A stretch of DNA of 64,000 bases from Microbacterium hydrothermale. GTDB lineage: Bacteria; Actinomycetota; Actinomycetes; Actinomycetales; Microbacteriaceae. This document shows positions 24,981 to 32,863 of the stretch, piece after piece. Both the position numbers and the translations under genes were made by a program. Location: NCBI RefSeq assembly GCF_004854025.1, contig NZ_STGM01000005.1, forward strand, positions 209,260 through 273,259, written 5' to 3'. Position 1 is the first letter of the stretch; each line of letters opens with the position of its first letter. The notes below the pieces were generated by a model that saw only the letters and a list, made by a program, of their open reading frames with translations, ran no database searches and was not told the DNA's origin.

Positions 24981-26255
24981 GTGACCCCCTCCAGCCGACT
25001 TCCCGGTCTGCGCGACCACACCCCCCTCGAGCGGCGTCGCCTCGTCGCCGAGGCCGCGGGACTCGACCCCGCGCGTCTCGCCGCGCTCGATCCCGCCGAG
25101 GGGCTGTCGCTGTCGCAGGCGGACCACCTGGTGGAGAACGTCGTCGGACTCCTCGGCATCCCCGTCGGCATCGCCACGAACTTCCGCGTCGACGGGGTCG
25201 ACCGACTCGTCCCCATGGCAACCGAGGAGCCGTCGGTCGTCGCGGCCGCGTCGAACGCCGCGCGCATGGCCCGCGCGACCGGGGGCTTCTCGACCTCGTC
25301 GACCGGCGACGTGATGATCGCGCAGGTGCAGGTGCTCGACGCGGTCGACCCCGAGGGCACGCGTCTGCGCCTGCTCGAGGCGCGAGACGAACTGCTCGCC
25401 CTCGCCGATGCGCAGGACCCGACGCTGGTGTCCTTCGGCGGGGGCGCCGTCGACATCTCGGTGCGCACGCTCGCCACGCGCACGGGAACGCAGGTGATCG
25501 TGCACCTGCACGTCGACGTGCGGGATGCCATGGGCGCGAACGCCGTGAACACGATGGCCGAGGCGCTCGCCCCGCGCATCGCCGAGATCGCGGGCGCCCG
25601 CACCCTCCTGCGCATCCTGACGAACAAGGCCGACCGGCGCCTCACCCGCGCGCGCGCCGTGTTCCCCGCCGAGATGCTCGGCGGTGCGCAGGCCGTCGCC
25701 GACATCGAGGCGGCGAGCGCCTTCGCCGAGGCAGACGCGTACCGCGCGGCCACGCACAACAAGGGCATCATGAACGGCATCACCGCCGTCGTCCTGGCGA
25801 CCGGCAACGACACCCGGGCCGTGGAGGCCGGATGCCATTCGCACGCCGTGCGGGAGGGGGCGTACCGCGCGCTCTCGCGGTTCGAGCGCAACGCCGACGG
25901 CGATCTCGTCGGGACGCTCGAGGTGCCGCTCGCGGTGGGCCTCGTCGGCGGGGCCACCCGCGCCCACCCCACGGCCCGCGCCGCGGTGGAGCTGCTGGGC
26001 ATCACGACGGCGCGTGAGCTCGCCGCGACGATCGCCGCGGTGGGCCTCGCACAGAACCTCGCGGCGTGCCGGGCGCTGGCCGCGGAAGGGATCCAGCGGG
26101 GGCACATGACCCTGCACGCCCGCACGATCGCCGCGAGCGCGGGCGCCGAGGTGGGAGAGATCGCCGAGGTCGCCGCGCGGATCGTCGCCGACGGCCGTAT
26201 CCGGGTCGAGTACGCGGCCGAGGTGCTCGCCGCGCTGCGCGGTGCGACCGCATGA
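24981..26255 (+). CDS. mvaA: Hydroxymethylglutaryl-CoA reductase, class II (degradative)
   Basis: A 424-residue class II HMG-CoA reductase, nearly the length of the Pseudomonas mevalonii enzyme. The four catalytic residues are visible at matching places: Glu83 (TEEPSVVAA), Lys261 (THNKGIMNG), Asp277 (ATGNDTRAVEAG) and His375 (GHMTLHAR); DAMGANAVNTMAE near 178 is the cofactor/substrate loop. Class II enzymes mostly oxidise mevalonate to HMG-CoA with NAD+ and CoA. The HMG-CoA lyase gene directly downstream (ATGA overlap) supports a degradative direction. GTG start with AAGGAG upstream. No other mevalonate-pathway gene is nearby, which argues against isoprenoid synthesis. Confidence 0.93.
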   Translation: MTPSSRLPGLRDHTPLERRRLVAEAAGLDPARLAALDPAEGLSLSQADHLVENVVGLLGIPVGIATNFRVDGVDRLVPMATEEPSVVAAASNAARMARATGGFSTSSTGDVMIAQVQVLDAVDPEGTRLRLLEARDELLALADAQDPTLVSFGGGAVDISVRTLATRTGTQVIVHLHVDVRDAMGANAVNTMAEALAPRIAEIAGARTLLRILTNKADRRLTRARAVFPAEMLGGAQAVADIEAASAFAEADAYRAATHNKGIMNGITAVVLATGNDTRAVEAGCHSHAVREGAYRALSRFERNADGDLVGTLEVPLAVGLVGGATRAHPTARAAVELLGITTARELAATIAAVGLAQNLAACRALAAEGIQRGHMTLHARTIAASAGAEVGEIAEVAARIVADGRIRVEYAAEVLAALRGATA

Positions 26256-27229
26256 CTGCTCCCGCCGTCCGCCTGCACCCCCGCGTCGTCCCGCTCGAGG
26301 GGCTGCCGACAGCGGTCACCGTCTACGAGGTGGGCCCGCGCGACGGGCTCCAGGCCGAGACCGACGTCATCCCCAGTGCGGTGAAGTCGGAGCTGTGCGC
26401 GCGACTCTACGCGGCGGGCTCGCGCGCGCTCGAGGTCACGAGTTTCGTGCCGCCGGCATGGATCCCCCAACTCGCCGACGCGCGCGAGGTCGTGGCATCC
26501 GTCCGCCCTCCCGAGGGAGCCCGTGCGGTCGCCCTCGTGCCCAATCGCCGCGGTCTCGACGACGCCCTCGCCGCCGGGGTGCGCGAGATGGCGGTGGTGG
26601 CGAGCGCGACCGAGACCTTCGCCCGCGCCAACCTGAACACCGACCGCGCGGGGGCGGTCGCCCGGGCGGTCGGCGTCGTCGACGACGCGCGCTTCGTGGG
26701 GATCCCCGTGCGCGGATACGTCTCGATGGCGTTCGGAGACCCGTGGGAGGGCGATGTCGACATCGCCCCCGTCGTCGACGCCGCCGTGGCGCTGCACTCC
26801 GCCGGATGCCGAACGATCGCCCTCGGCGACACCATCGGGGTGGCGACCGCGGGGCACGTCGAGCGGGTCGTCGCGGCGGTGGCGGATGCCGGCATCCCCC
26901 GCTCCGCCCTCGCCCTTCACCTGCACGACACGTACGGGCAGGCGCTCGCGAACGTCCTCGCGGGCCTCCGCGCCGGGGTGACGGAGTTCGACGCCTCGGT
27001 GGGCGGGCTGGGACGGTGCCCCTACGCCCCCGGGGCGACGGGCAACCTCGCCACCGAGGACCTCGTCTGGATGCTGGAGGGCCTCGGCATCCGCACGGGA
27101 CTCGACGTGGTCGCGCTCGCGCGGACCAGCGCCTGGCTGGCCGGCGTCCGCGGACGCCCGCACGCCTCGCGCGTCGCCGCCGCCCTCGCCGCCCTCACCA
27201 CCCCGACCCTCCCGGAGGACCCCGCATGA
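26252..27229 (+). CDS. mvaB: Hydroxymethylglutaryl-CoA lyase
   Basis: A 325-residue TIM-barrel lyase that cleaves HMG-CoA to acetoacetate and acetyl-CoA. EVGPRDGLQAE near residue 26 holds the catalytic arginine and a metal-binding aspartate, LHLHDTYGQALANV near 226 the HxH metal ligands, and GGLGRCPYAPGATGNLATEDLVWML near 251 is the lyase signature with catalytic Cys256. Coupled to the reductase gene and to the CoA-transferase gene by ATGA overlaps. Related citramalyl- or isopropylmalate-type lyases are less likely because the full CPYAxGAxGN signature is preserved. Confidence 0.92.
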   Translation: MTAPAVRLHPRVVPLEGLPTAVTVYEVGPRDGLQAETDVIPSAVKSELCARLYAAGSRALEVTSFVPPAWIPQLADAREVVASVRPPEGARAVALVPNRRGLDDALAAGVREMAVVASATETFARANLNTDRAGAVARAVGVVDDARFVGIPVRGYVSMAFGDPWEGDVDIAPVVDAAVALHSAGCRTIALGDTIGVATAGHVERVVAAVADAGIPRSALALHLHDTYGQALANVLAGLRAGVTEFDASVGGLGRCPYAPGATGNLATEDLVWMLEGLGIRTGLDVVALARTSAWLAGVRGRPHASRVAAALAALTTPTLPEDPA

Positions 27230-28455
27230 TCGACTCCCTCGTCCCCGGCACCGGCGCGCTCGACGGTGTCGTCGTGCTCGATCTGTCGCGCGTGCTCGCG
27301 GGCCCCTACGCGGCGCAGATGCTCGCCGACCTCGGCGCGACCGTCGTCAAGATCGAGAATCCACGCGATCCCGATGTCTCGCGCGGCTTCCCTCCGTATC
27401 TCACCGACGGCGACGAGGAGTTCAGTGGGTACTACGCCCAGTACAACCGCGGCAAGCTCGGCGTGGGACTCGACCTCGCCGCCCCCGGCGGCACCGAGAC
27501 GCTCATCGATCTCGTGCGGCGGGCCGACATCCTCGTCGAGAACTTCCGCCCGGGCACGATGGACAAGCTCGGCGTCGGCTACGACGTCCTGCGCGAGGCC
27601 AACCCCCGGCTCGTGTACGTCGCGGTGTCGGGGTACGGGCAGACGGGCTCGCGCAGCCGTCGACCCGCCTTCGACAACACCGCGCAGGCCGCGGGCGGTC
27701 TGTGGTCGATGAACGGCTACCCCGACCAGCCCCCGGTGCGCGTGGGTGTCACCATCGGCGACCTGTCGGCGACGCTCTTCGCCGTCGTGGGCACTCTCGC
27801 CGCCCTCCGCCACGCGGAACGCACGGGGGAGGGGCAGCTCGTCGACGTTGCGCAAGTCGACAGCGTGCTGGCACTCACCGAGACTGCGGTGGTCGACTAC
27901 ACGGTGCGCGGCGTCGAGGCTGCCCCCGCGGGCAACGAGCACGCTTGGGTGCGGCCGTACGAGCTGTTCGACTGCGCCGACGGTCAGGTGTTCTTCGGGG
28001 CGTACACCGACAAGCTGTGGCGCGCGAGCTGCGTGCTCTTCGGGGCGTCCGAGGTCGCCGACGACCCCGAGATCGACACGATGCGCAAGAGGTTCGATCC
28101 CGAGGTGTACGCGCGCCGCGTGAAACCCCTCGTGGCCGCGTGGCTGGCCCCGCACACCAAGGCGGAGCTCGAGGAGATGGCGGGTGACGTCATCCCGTTG
28201 ACCGCCGTCAAGACGATCGGCGAGGTGGTCGACGACCCCGGAACCGCCGAGCGCGAGATGATCGTCGAGGCCGACTACGGCTCCCTGGGGACCCTGCGCA
28301 TGTTCGGCCAGCCCATCAAGCTCAGCGCGACGCCCGCGACGCCGGCGCGCGTCGCCAACCGCTTCGCGGAGCATTCCGACGTCGTGCTCACCGGCCTCGC
28401 CGGGTACGACGCCGACCGCATCGCCGAGCTGCGCGCGTCGGGCGCTCTGTCGTGA
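27226..28455 (+). CDS. Family III CoA-transferase (CaiB/BaiF type)
   Basis: A 409-residue formyl-CoA-transferase-like protein. VVVLDLSRVLAGPYAAQMLADLGATVVKIENP (residues 15-46) is the N-terminal CoA-binding motif, NRGKLGVGLDL near 78 follows, and GYGQTGSRSRRPAFDNTAQAAGGL near 137 holds the likely catalytic aspartate. RPYELFDCADGQVFFGAYTDKLW is the C-terminal domain entry. The family moves CoA between carboxylic acids. With HMG-CoA lyase upstream and a hydratase downstream, it may activate an acid such as a methylglutaconate-like or 3-hydroxy-3-methylglutarate compound to its CoA ester. The acid is inferred, not shown. Confidence 0.9.
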   Translation: MIDSLVPGTGALDGVVVLDLSRVLAGPYAAQMLADLGATVVKIENPRDPDVSRGFPPYLTDGDEEFSGYYAQYNRGKLGVGLDLAAPGGTETLIDLVRRADILVENFRPGTMDKLGVGYDVLREANPRLVYVAVSGYGQTGSRSRRPAFDNTAQAAGGLWSMNGYPDQPPVRVGVTIGDLSATLFAVVGTLAALRHAERTGEGQLVDVAQVDSVLALTETAVVDYTVRGVEAAPAGNEHAWVRPYELFDCADGQVFFGAYTDKLWRASCVLFGASEVADDPEIDTMRKRFDPEVYARRVKPLVAAWLAPHTKAELEEMAGDVIPLTAVKTIGEVVDDPGTAEREMIVEADYGSLGTLRMFGQPIKLSATPATPARVANRFAEHSDVVLTGLAGYDADRIAELRASGALS

Positions 28456-29258
28456 CGACGTCGCAGACGCAGATCCTGGATGCCGCGCACGCCGAGGCGT
28501 ACCGCTCGACCTTCGCCGCGGCCGATCCGATGCGCTCCGCGGGCGACGAGCTCCCGCCGGGGTGGGAGGGCGCGTTCTTCCCGTTCGCGGTGGCGTTCGA
28601 CGACCTGCGCGCCGACGGCACGCCCGCGCGCGACGGCATCCTGCCCGAGATCGACCTGCCGCGTCGGATGTACGCGGGGGAGGACACGACGTTCCCGGGG
28701 ACGCTCCGCCTCGGCGACGAGGTCACGCAGACGGCCGCGGCGGGAGCCGTCGTCGAGAAGACCGGCGCGAGCGGACGCCTCGTCTTCGCCGACATCGAGC
28801 GCACCTTCGCCGTCGACGGGGAGGTCGCGGTGCGCAGCACGTGGCACGACGTGTTCCTCGGCGCCCCCTCGACCCCCGCCCGCGCGCCGCGCACCGACCC
28901 CGCCGTCGCCGCGGGGGCCGCCTGGCTCGAGACGGTGGCCCTCGATGCACGCCGCCTCTTCCGCTTCTCCGCCCTGACGTTCAACACGCACCTCGTGCAC
29001 TACGACCGTCGGTGGGCGCGCGAGGTCGAGGGCCTGCCCGATCTGCTGGTGCACGGGCCGCTGCTGCGGATCCTGCTCGTGGATGCCGCGCGCCGGCATG
29101 CACCGGGCCGGCGCATCGGCGCGCTGCGCGTGCGCCTGACCGCGCCGACCTTCGTCGACCGGGAGATCCGCCTGTGCGGCACCGCCGACGCCGCGCGGGT
29201 CGTGGCCGTGGACCCGGACGACGTCGCCGTCGCGACGGCCGAGATCACGTTCGCCTGA
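28452..29258 (+). CDS. HotDog-fold acyl-CoA hydratase (mesaconyl/methylfumaryl-CoA hydratase-like)
   Basis: A 268-residue double-HotDog protein of the FAS1-like dehydratase/HTD2 group. The N-terminal half has LPRRMYAGEDTTFPGTLRLGDEVTQTA near residue 69, as in mesaconyl-C4-CoA and itaconyl-CoA hydratases. The C-terminal half has FSALTFNTHLVHYDRRWAREVEGLPDLLVHGPLL near 173-206, the conserved hydratase motif with active-site histidines. It would add water to an unsaturated branched acyl-CoA. In this operon, hydration of 3-methylglutaconyl-CoA to HMG-CoA would feed the lyase; this is a hypothesis. GTG start overlapping the transferase stop. Confidence 0.82.
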   Translation: MTTSQTQILDAAHAEAYRSTFAAADPMRSAGDELPPGWEGAFFPFAVAFDDLRADGTPARDGILPEIDLPRRMYAGEDTTFPGTLRLGDEVTQTAAAGAVVEKTGASGRLVFADIERTFAVDGEVAVRSTWHDVFLGAPSTPARAPRTDPAVAAGAAWLETVALDARRLFRFSALTFNTHLVHYDRRWAREVEGLPDLLVHGPLLRILLVDAARRHAPGRRIGALRVRLTAPTFVDREIRLCGTADAARVVAVDPDDVAVATAEITFA

Positions 29259-29284
29259 CACGTCCTCGGGCCGACCTGGGGCGT

Positions 29285-29346
29285 CAGATCACGTGATCTG
29301 GTCGAGCGCGCCCGTTGTAGGGGGTGTCGTCGTCGAGATCACGTGA
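29285..29346. repeat. Palindrome pair AGATCACGTGA
   Basis: CAGATCACGTGATCTG (29285-29300) is a perfect 16-bp palindrome. AGATCACGTGA recurs at 29336-29346, 51 bp later. Both lie in the 142-nt gap between the hydratase gene and the convergent flavin reductase gene; nothing else is recognisable there. Confidence 0.8.
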
Positions 29347-29400
29347 CGTGGCGGCCAGAACCGCACACCACGCGGGCGGCGATTCCGACCGAGCGCCGCG

Positions 29401-29961
29401 TCAGTCGAGCCGCGAGTGCTCGCCGAGGCGGTGCCAGGTGCGGTTGTGGTAAACCAGCGCTGCGCCGGGCTCGCCCGGCTCGAGGTCGCGTTCGACGTCG
29501 ACCTGCAGAGCCTGAGCGGCGATGACGGTCGAGCCGCCGGCATCCATCCGGCTGACGATCTTGCAGCGCAGCCACGCGCGCACGCCGTGGTACACGGGTT
29601 CGCCGGTGGCCAGGCGCGTCCAGGTCGAAGTGTCGGCGAAGCGGTCGAGGCCGCTGGTGGCGGCGGTGCGGGCGAGGCCGATGTCTTCGGCGTCGAGCAG
29701 GTGCACCACGATGGTGTCGGCCGCGATGATCGTGGGCGTCGCCGACGACAGCGCCGACACCGAGAAGATCAGCAGCGGCGGGTCGGCACTCACCGACGAC
29801 ACGCTCGAGGCCGTGAGGGCGACGGGGCCGTTCTCGCCGTAGGCGGTGATGACCGCGATGCCGCCGGGGTGGCCGCGGAACGCGCGCTTGAAGTCGTCCG
29901 CCGAGACCGTGGTGCCGATCGCGGGGGTGCTCTCCGGGTTGCCGTGCGGAAGCGAAGTCAT
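29401..29961 (-). CDS. Flavin reductase family protein
   Basis: A 186-residue FMN-binding split-barrel reductase. FKRAFRGHPGGIAVITAYGENGPVALTASSVSSVSADPPLLIFSVS (about residues 24-70) is the typical flavin site with the ALTASSVSSVS stretch, and ARAWLRCKIV-like and VYHNRTWHRLG segments follow. It would supply reduced flavin to a two-component monooxygenase; no such oxygenase is nearby. TAGCGT (29974-29969) lies 7 nt before the ATG, so the message may be leaderless. It stands alone, convergent to the HMG-CoA operon and divergent from the sugar importer operon. Confidence 0.85.
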   Translation of the reverse strand: MTSLPHGNPESTPAIGTTVSADDFKRAFRGHPGGIAVITAYGENGPVALTASSVSSVSADPPLLIFSVSALSSATPTIIAADTIVVHLLDAEDIGLARTAATSGLDRFADTSTWTRLATGEPVYHGVRAWLRCKIVSRMDAGGSTVIAAQALQVDVERDLEPGEPGAALVYHNRTWHRLGEHSRLD

Positions 29962-30105
29962 ACCTCAAACGCTAGGCGCTTCTGCGGCATGGGGCGTCGT
30001 CGGGCGCAACACGGCGACACGCTCCGGTCGGTCCACGGCGATCGTCGGCGGCGAGTGTGAAGCTTCACATTTACCGATTCGTGACACTGAGAGCGCAAAC
30101 AATCC

Positions 30106-30136
30106 TTGACATGGTCGATTGTGTGAGCGCTAACAT
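30106..30136 (+). promoter_or_regulatory. Promoter of the YtfQ-like importer operon
   Basis: A perfect TTGACA (30106-30111) is followed by GCTAAC at 17 nt or TAACAT at 19 nt. It is the only consensus -35 in this 249-nt gap. The LacI-type operator at 30122-30135 covers the -10 region, so bound repressor would block polymerase. Confidence 0.6.
30122..30135. promoter_or_regulatory. LacI-type operator
   Basis: TGTGAGCGCTAACA is a near-perfect palindrome centred on AGCGCT, one mismatch from TGTTAGCGCTAACA, as expected for LacI/GalR-family repressors. The likely regulator is the LacI protein encoded at 36500-37513. Confidence 0.7.
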
Positions 30137-30210
30137 TCAGAGGTCAGCCCGCCCGAGGGGCTGCATCACATGAACCGGCAGCGGTGCCGGCGAAACGAGG
30201 AGGTTTCATC

Positions 30211-31191
30211 ATGAAGGCGAAGAAGATTCTTGCCGGGCTCGCTCTGGTGGGCGCGATCGCCCTGACCACGGCCGGCTGCGCCGGTGGCGGCAGCGGTGCC
30301 GGTGGGGGCGGCAACGACAAGGTCATCACCGTCGGCTTCGCGCAGACCGGCTCCGAGAGCGGATGGCGCAGCGCCAACACCGAGTCGATGAAGGAGGCGT
30401 TCAGCGAGGCCAACGGCTTCAACCTCATTTTCAACGCGGCCGACAACAAGCCCGAGGCGCAGATCGCCGCGGTCCGCAGCTTCATCAACCAGGGCGTCGA
30501 CGCCATCGTGCTCGCGCCGATCGTCACCGACGGCTGGGACGACGTGCTGAAGGAGGCGAAGGATGCCAACATCCCCGTCATCCTCGAAGACCGCACGGTC
30601 TCGGCATCCGAGGATCTCTACGCCAGCTGGGTCGGTCTCGACTTCAAGAAGGAGGGCGAGACCGCGGGCACCTGGGTCGCCGACAACTTCGGCAAGACGC
30701 CCACCAACCTCGTCGTCCTCGAGGGCACCACGGGTTCGTCGGCGGCGACCGACCGCGCCACCGGCTTCGACGACGCCATCAAGGGCACCGACGTCAAGCT
30801 GCTCGACTCGCAGACGGGTAACTTCACCCGCGCCGAAGGCAAGACGGTCATGGAGGGCTTCCTCCAGAAGTACGGCTCGCAGATCAACCTGCTGTTCGCC
30901 CACAACGACGACATGGGCCTCGGTGCCCTCGACGCGATCAAGGCCGCCGGCCTCAAGCCCGGCACCGACATCAAGATCGTCACGATCGACGCGGTCAAGG
31001 ACGGCATGACGGCCCTGGCCGACGGCGAGTTCAACTACATCGTCGAGTGCAACCCGCTGCTCGGCGACAAGGTCGCCGAGGTGGTCAAGAAGGTCGTGGC
31101 CGGCGAGTCCGTCGACAAGAGCTACATCGTCGAGGACCAGGCGTTCGACCAGGAGCAGGCCAAGGCCGCTCTGCCCGACCGCAAGTACTGA
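30211..31191 (+). CDS. ytfQ: YtfQ-like sugar ABC transporter substrate-binding lipoprotein
   Basis: A 326-residue periplasmic-binding-protein type I lipoprotein; the lipobox TAGC gives a lipidated Cys near residue 22. The mature part reads VGFAQTGSESGWRSANTESMKEAF and NKPEAQIAAVRSFINQGVDAIVLAPIVTDGWDDVLKEAKDANIPVILEDR, close to E. coli YtfQ, the galactofuranose-binding protein. The calcium-free ligand pocket residues cannot be checked without a structure. GAGGAGG precedes the ATG at 30211. The 73-nt gap to the ATPase gene contains a strong hairpin. Galactofuranose or a related furanose is the best guess for the ligand. Confidence 0.85.
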   Translation: MKAKKILAGLALVGAIALTTAGCAGGGSGAGGGGNDKVITVGFAQTGSESGWRSANTESMKEAFSEANGFNLIFNAADNKPEAQIAAVRSFINQGVDAIVLAPIVTDGWDDVLKEAKDANIPVILEDRTVSASEDLYASWVGLDFKKEGETAGTWVADNFGKTPTNLVVLEGTTGSSAATDRATGFDDAIKGTDVKLLDSQTGNFTRAEGKTVMEGFLQKYGSQINLLFAHNDDMGLGALDAIKAAGLKPGTDIKIVTIDAVKDGMTALADGEFNYIVECNPLLGDKVAEVVKKVVAGESVDKSYIVEDQAFDQEQAKAALPDRKY

Positions 31192-31205
31192 TCACTCCGT
31201 CCCCG

Positions 31206-31237
31206 GGTGTGCGGGGCCGATCCCGGCCTCGCACACC
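31206..31237 (+). terminator. Intercistronic stem-loop after the binding-protein gene
   Basis: GGTGTGCG-G-GGCC (31206-31218) pairs with GGCC-T-CGCACACC (31225-31237), 13 pairs including one G-U, loop GATCCC. It has no T-tract. Such hairpins after binding-protein genes usually stabilise the upstream message and reduce expression of the downstream ATPase and permeases. Confidence 0.7.
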
Positions 31238-31264
31238 TCCCGGCATCCCAGAAAGCGATCGAGC

Positions 31265-32863
31265 ATGACATCCGAACGTGCTGCCGCGGTCTCGAGCCCG
31301 CGGGCCGCCGTGGTGGAGATGCGAGGAATCAGCATCTCCTTCCCCGGAGTGAAGGCCCTCGACGGGGTCGACTTCACCCTCTATCCCGGCGAAGTCCACT
31401 CCCTGATGGGCGAGAACGGCGCCGGCAAGTCCACGCTCATCAAGGCCCTCACCGGTGTGTACGGCATCGACGCCGGCACCATCCGCGTCGACGGGGAGCA
31501 GCGGCTCTTCCGCGCCACCGCCGACGCCCAGGCGGCGGGCATCGCTACCGTCTATCAGGAGGTCAACCTCTGCCAGAACCTCACCGTCGGTGAGAACGTC
31601 ATGCTCGGTCAGGAGATCCGACGTGCCGGCATGGTCGACTGGAAGGCGACCCACGCGGCCGCCGAGCGTCATCTCTCCGAGCTCGGTGTGCGCATCGACA
31701 CCCGGTCAATCCTCGCGAGCCACTCGATCGCGATCCAGCAGCTCGTGGCCATCAGTCGCGCGATGGTCGTCGACACCAAGGTCCTCGTTCTCGACGAGCC
31801 GACCTCCAGCCTCGACCGCGGAGAGGTCGAGCAGCTCTTCGGCGTCGTCCGCGACCTTCGCGACCGCGGCGTCGCCATCCTGTTCGTCTCGCATTTCCTC
31901 GACCAGATCTACGAGATCTCCGACCGCCTGACCGTGCTCCGCAACGGCACGCTCGTGGGGGAGTACCCCGTCGAAGACCTCGGTCGCGAGCAACTCGTCG
32001 CCAAGATGATCGGGCGCGAGCTCGGCGAGTTGGATGCCATCTCCGCCAGTGCCGAGCGACCCGTCGACCGTTCCGGCACCCCGGTGCTGCGCGCGCTCGG
32101 CCTCGGCCGCAAGAACACCCTCGAGCCCGTCGACCTCGACGTCTTCGGGGGTGAGGTCGTCGGGCTCGCGGGACTCCTCGGCTCCGGGCGCACCGAGCTC
32201 GCGCGACTGATCGCCGGCGCCGACCGCACCGACGGTGGGTCCCTCGAAGTGAATGGTTCCTCCGCGCGCACAGGATCGCCCCGTCACGCACTCGATCGCG
32301 GCATCGCCTTCTCGTCGGAGGACCGCCGCGCCGAGGGCATCGTCGGCGATCTCACCGTGGCCGAGAACATCATCCTCGGGGTGCAGGCCCGGCGCGGGGC
32401 GCTCCGCAGGGTCGGAGCAGCCGAGACACAGGCCATCGTGGACGAGTACATCACCGCCCTCGGGGTCCGCCCGGCCGATCCGAACGCCCTCATCCGCAAC
32501 CTCTCCGGGGGCAACCAGCAGAAGGTGCTGCTGGCGCGGTGGCTCGCCACCGCGCCCGAGCTGCTCATCCTCGACGAGCCGACCCGTGGCATCGATGTCG
32601 GCGCGAAGGCCGACATCCAGCGCAAGGTCGCCGAACTCGCCGAGAAGGGTCTTTCGGTCATCTTCATCTCGTCCGAACTCGAAGAGGTCCTGCGCCTCGC
32701 CCAGCGCGTGGCCGTGCTCCGCGACCGTCGTAAGATCGGCGAGCTGGCCACGAAGGACGTCGACCTCGACGGCCTCGTCACCTACATCGCCGAAGGTCAG
32801 GTCGAGACGACCTCCTCCGCCGCCCCCGAGACATCGCCGTCCGATCGGGAGAAGATCGCATGA
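31265..32863 (+). CDS. ytfR: Sugar ABC transporter ATPase (YtfR-like, two nucleotide-binding domains)
   Basis: A 532-residue duplicated ATPase of the ribose/galactofuranose class. Domain 1 has Walker A GENGAGKST near residue 58, Q-loop VYQEVNLCQNLTVGENVMLG near 98 and Walker B VLVLDEPTSSLDRGE near 174. Domain 2 has the usual degenerate Walker A LLGSGRTELARLIAG near 304, signature LSGGNQQKVLLARWLA near 412, and LLILDEPTRGIDVGAKADI near 433. It powers uptake together with the two downstream permeases. A 30-residue Ser/Thr-rich tail follows the second domain. The ATGA overlap with the permease gene shows coupling. Confidence 0.9.
   Translation: MTSERAAAVSSPRAAVVEMRGISISFPGVKALDGVDFTLYPGEVHSLMGENGAGKSTLIKALTGVYGIDAGTIRVDGEQRLFRATADAQAAGIATVYQEVNLCQNLTVGENVMLGQEIRRAGMVDWKATHAAAERHLSELGVRIDTRSILASHSIAIQQLVAISRAMVVDTKVLVLDEPTSSLDRGEVEQLFGVVRDLRDRGVAILFVSHFLDQIYEISDRLTVLRNGTLVGEYPVEDLGREQLVAKMIGRELGELDAISASAERPVDRSGTPVLRALGLGRKNTLEPVDLDVFGGEVVGLAGLLGSGRTELARLIAGADRTDGGSLEVNGSSARTGSPRHALDRGIAFSSEDRRAEGIVGDLTVAENIILGVQARRGALRRVGAAETQAIVDEYITALGVRPADPNALIRNLSGGNQQKVLLARWLATAPELLILDEPTRGIDVGAKADIQRKVAELAEKGLSVIFISSELEEVLRLAQRVAVLRDRRKIGELATKDVDLDGLVTYIAEGQVETTSSAAPETSPSDREKIA

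Noticed and set aside
22628..27163. A 1511-codon open frame on the minus strand, opposite the M20, GAF-PucR and HMG-CoA genes
   Set aside because: It lies antisense to five well-supported genes, has low-complexity Arg/Gly/His composition and no domain motifs. Long antisense frames are expected at this GC content.
24981..27229. Mevalonate pathway for isoprenoid synthesis
   Set aside because: The reductase is class II, is coupled to HMG-CoA lyase, and no HMG-CoA synthase, mevalonate kinase or decarboxylase gene is present.
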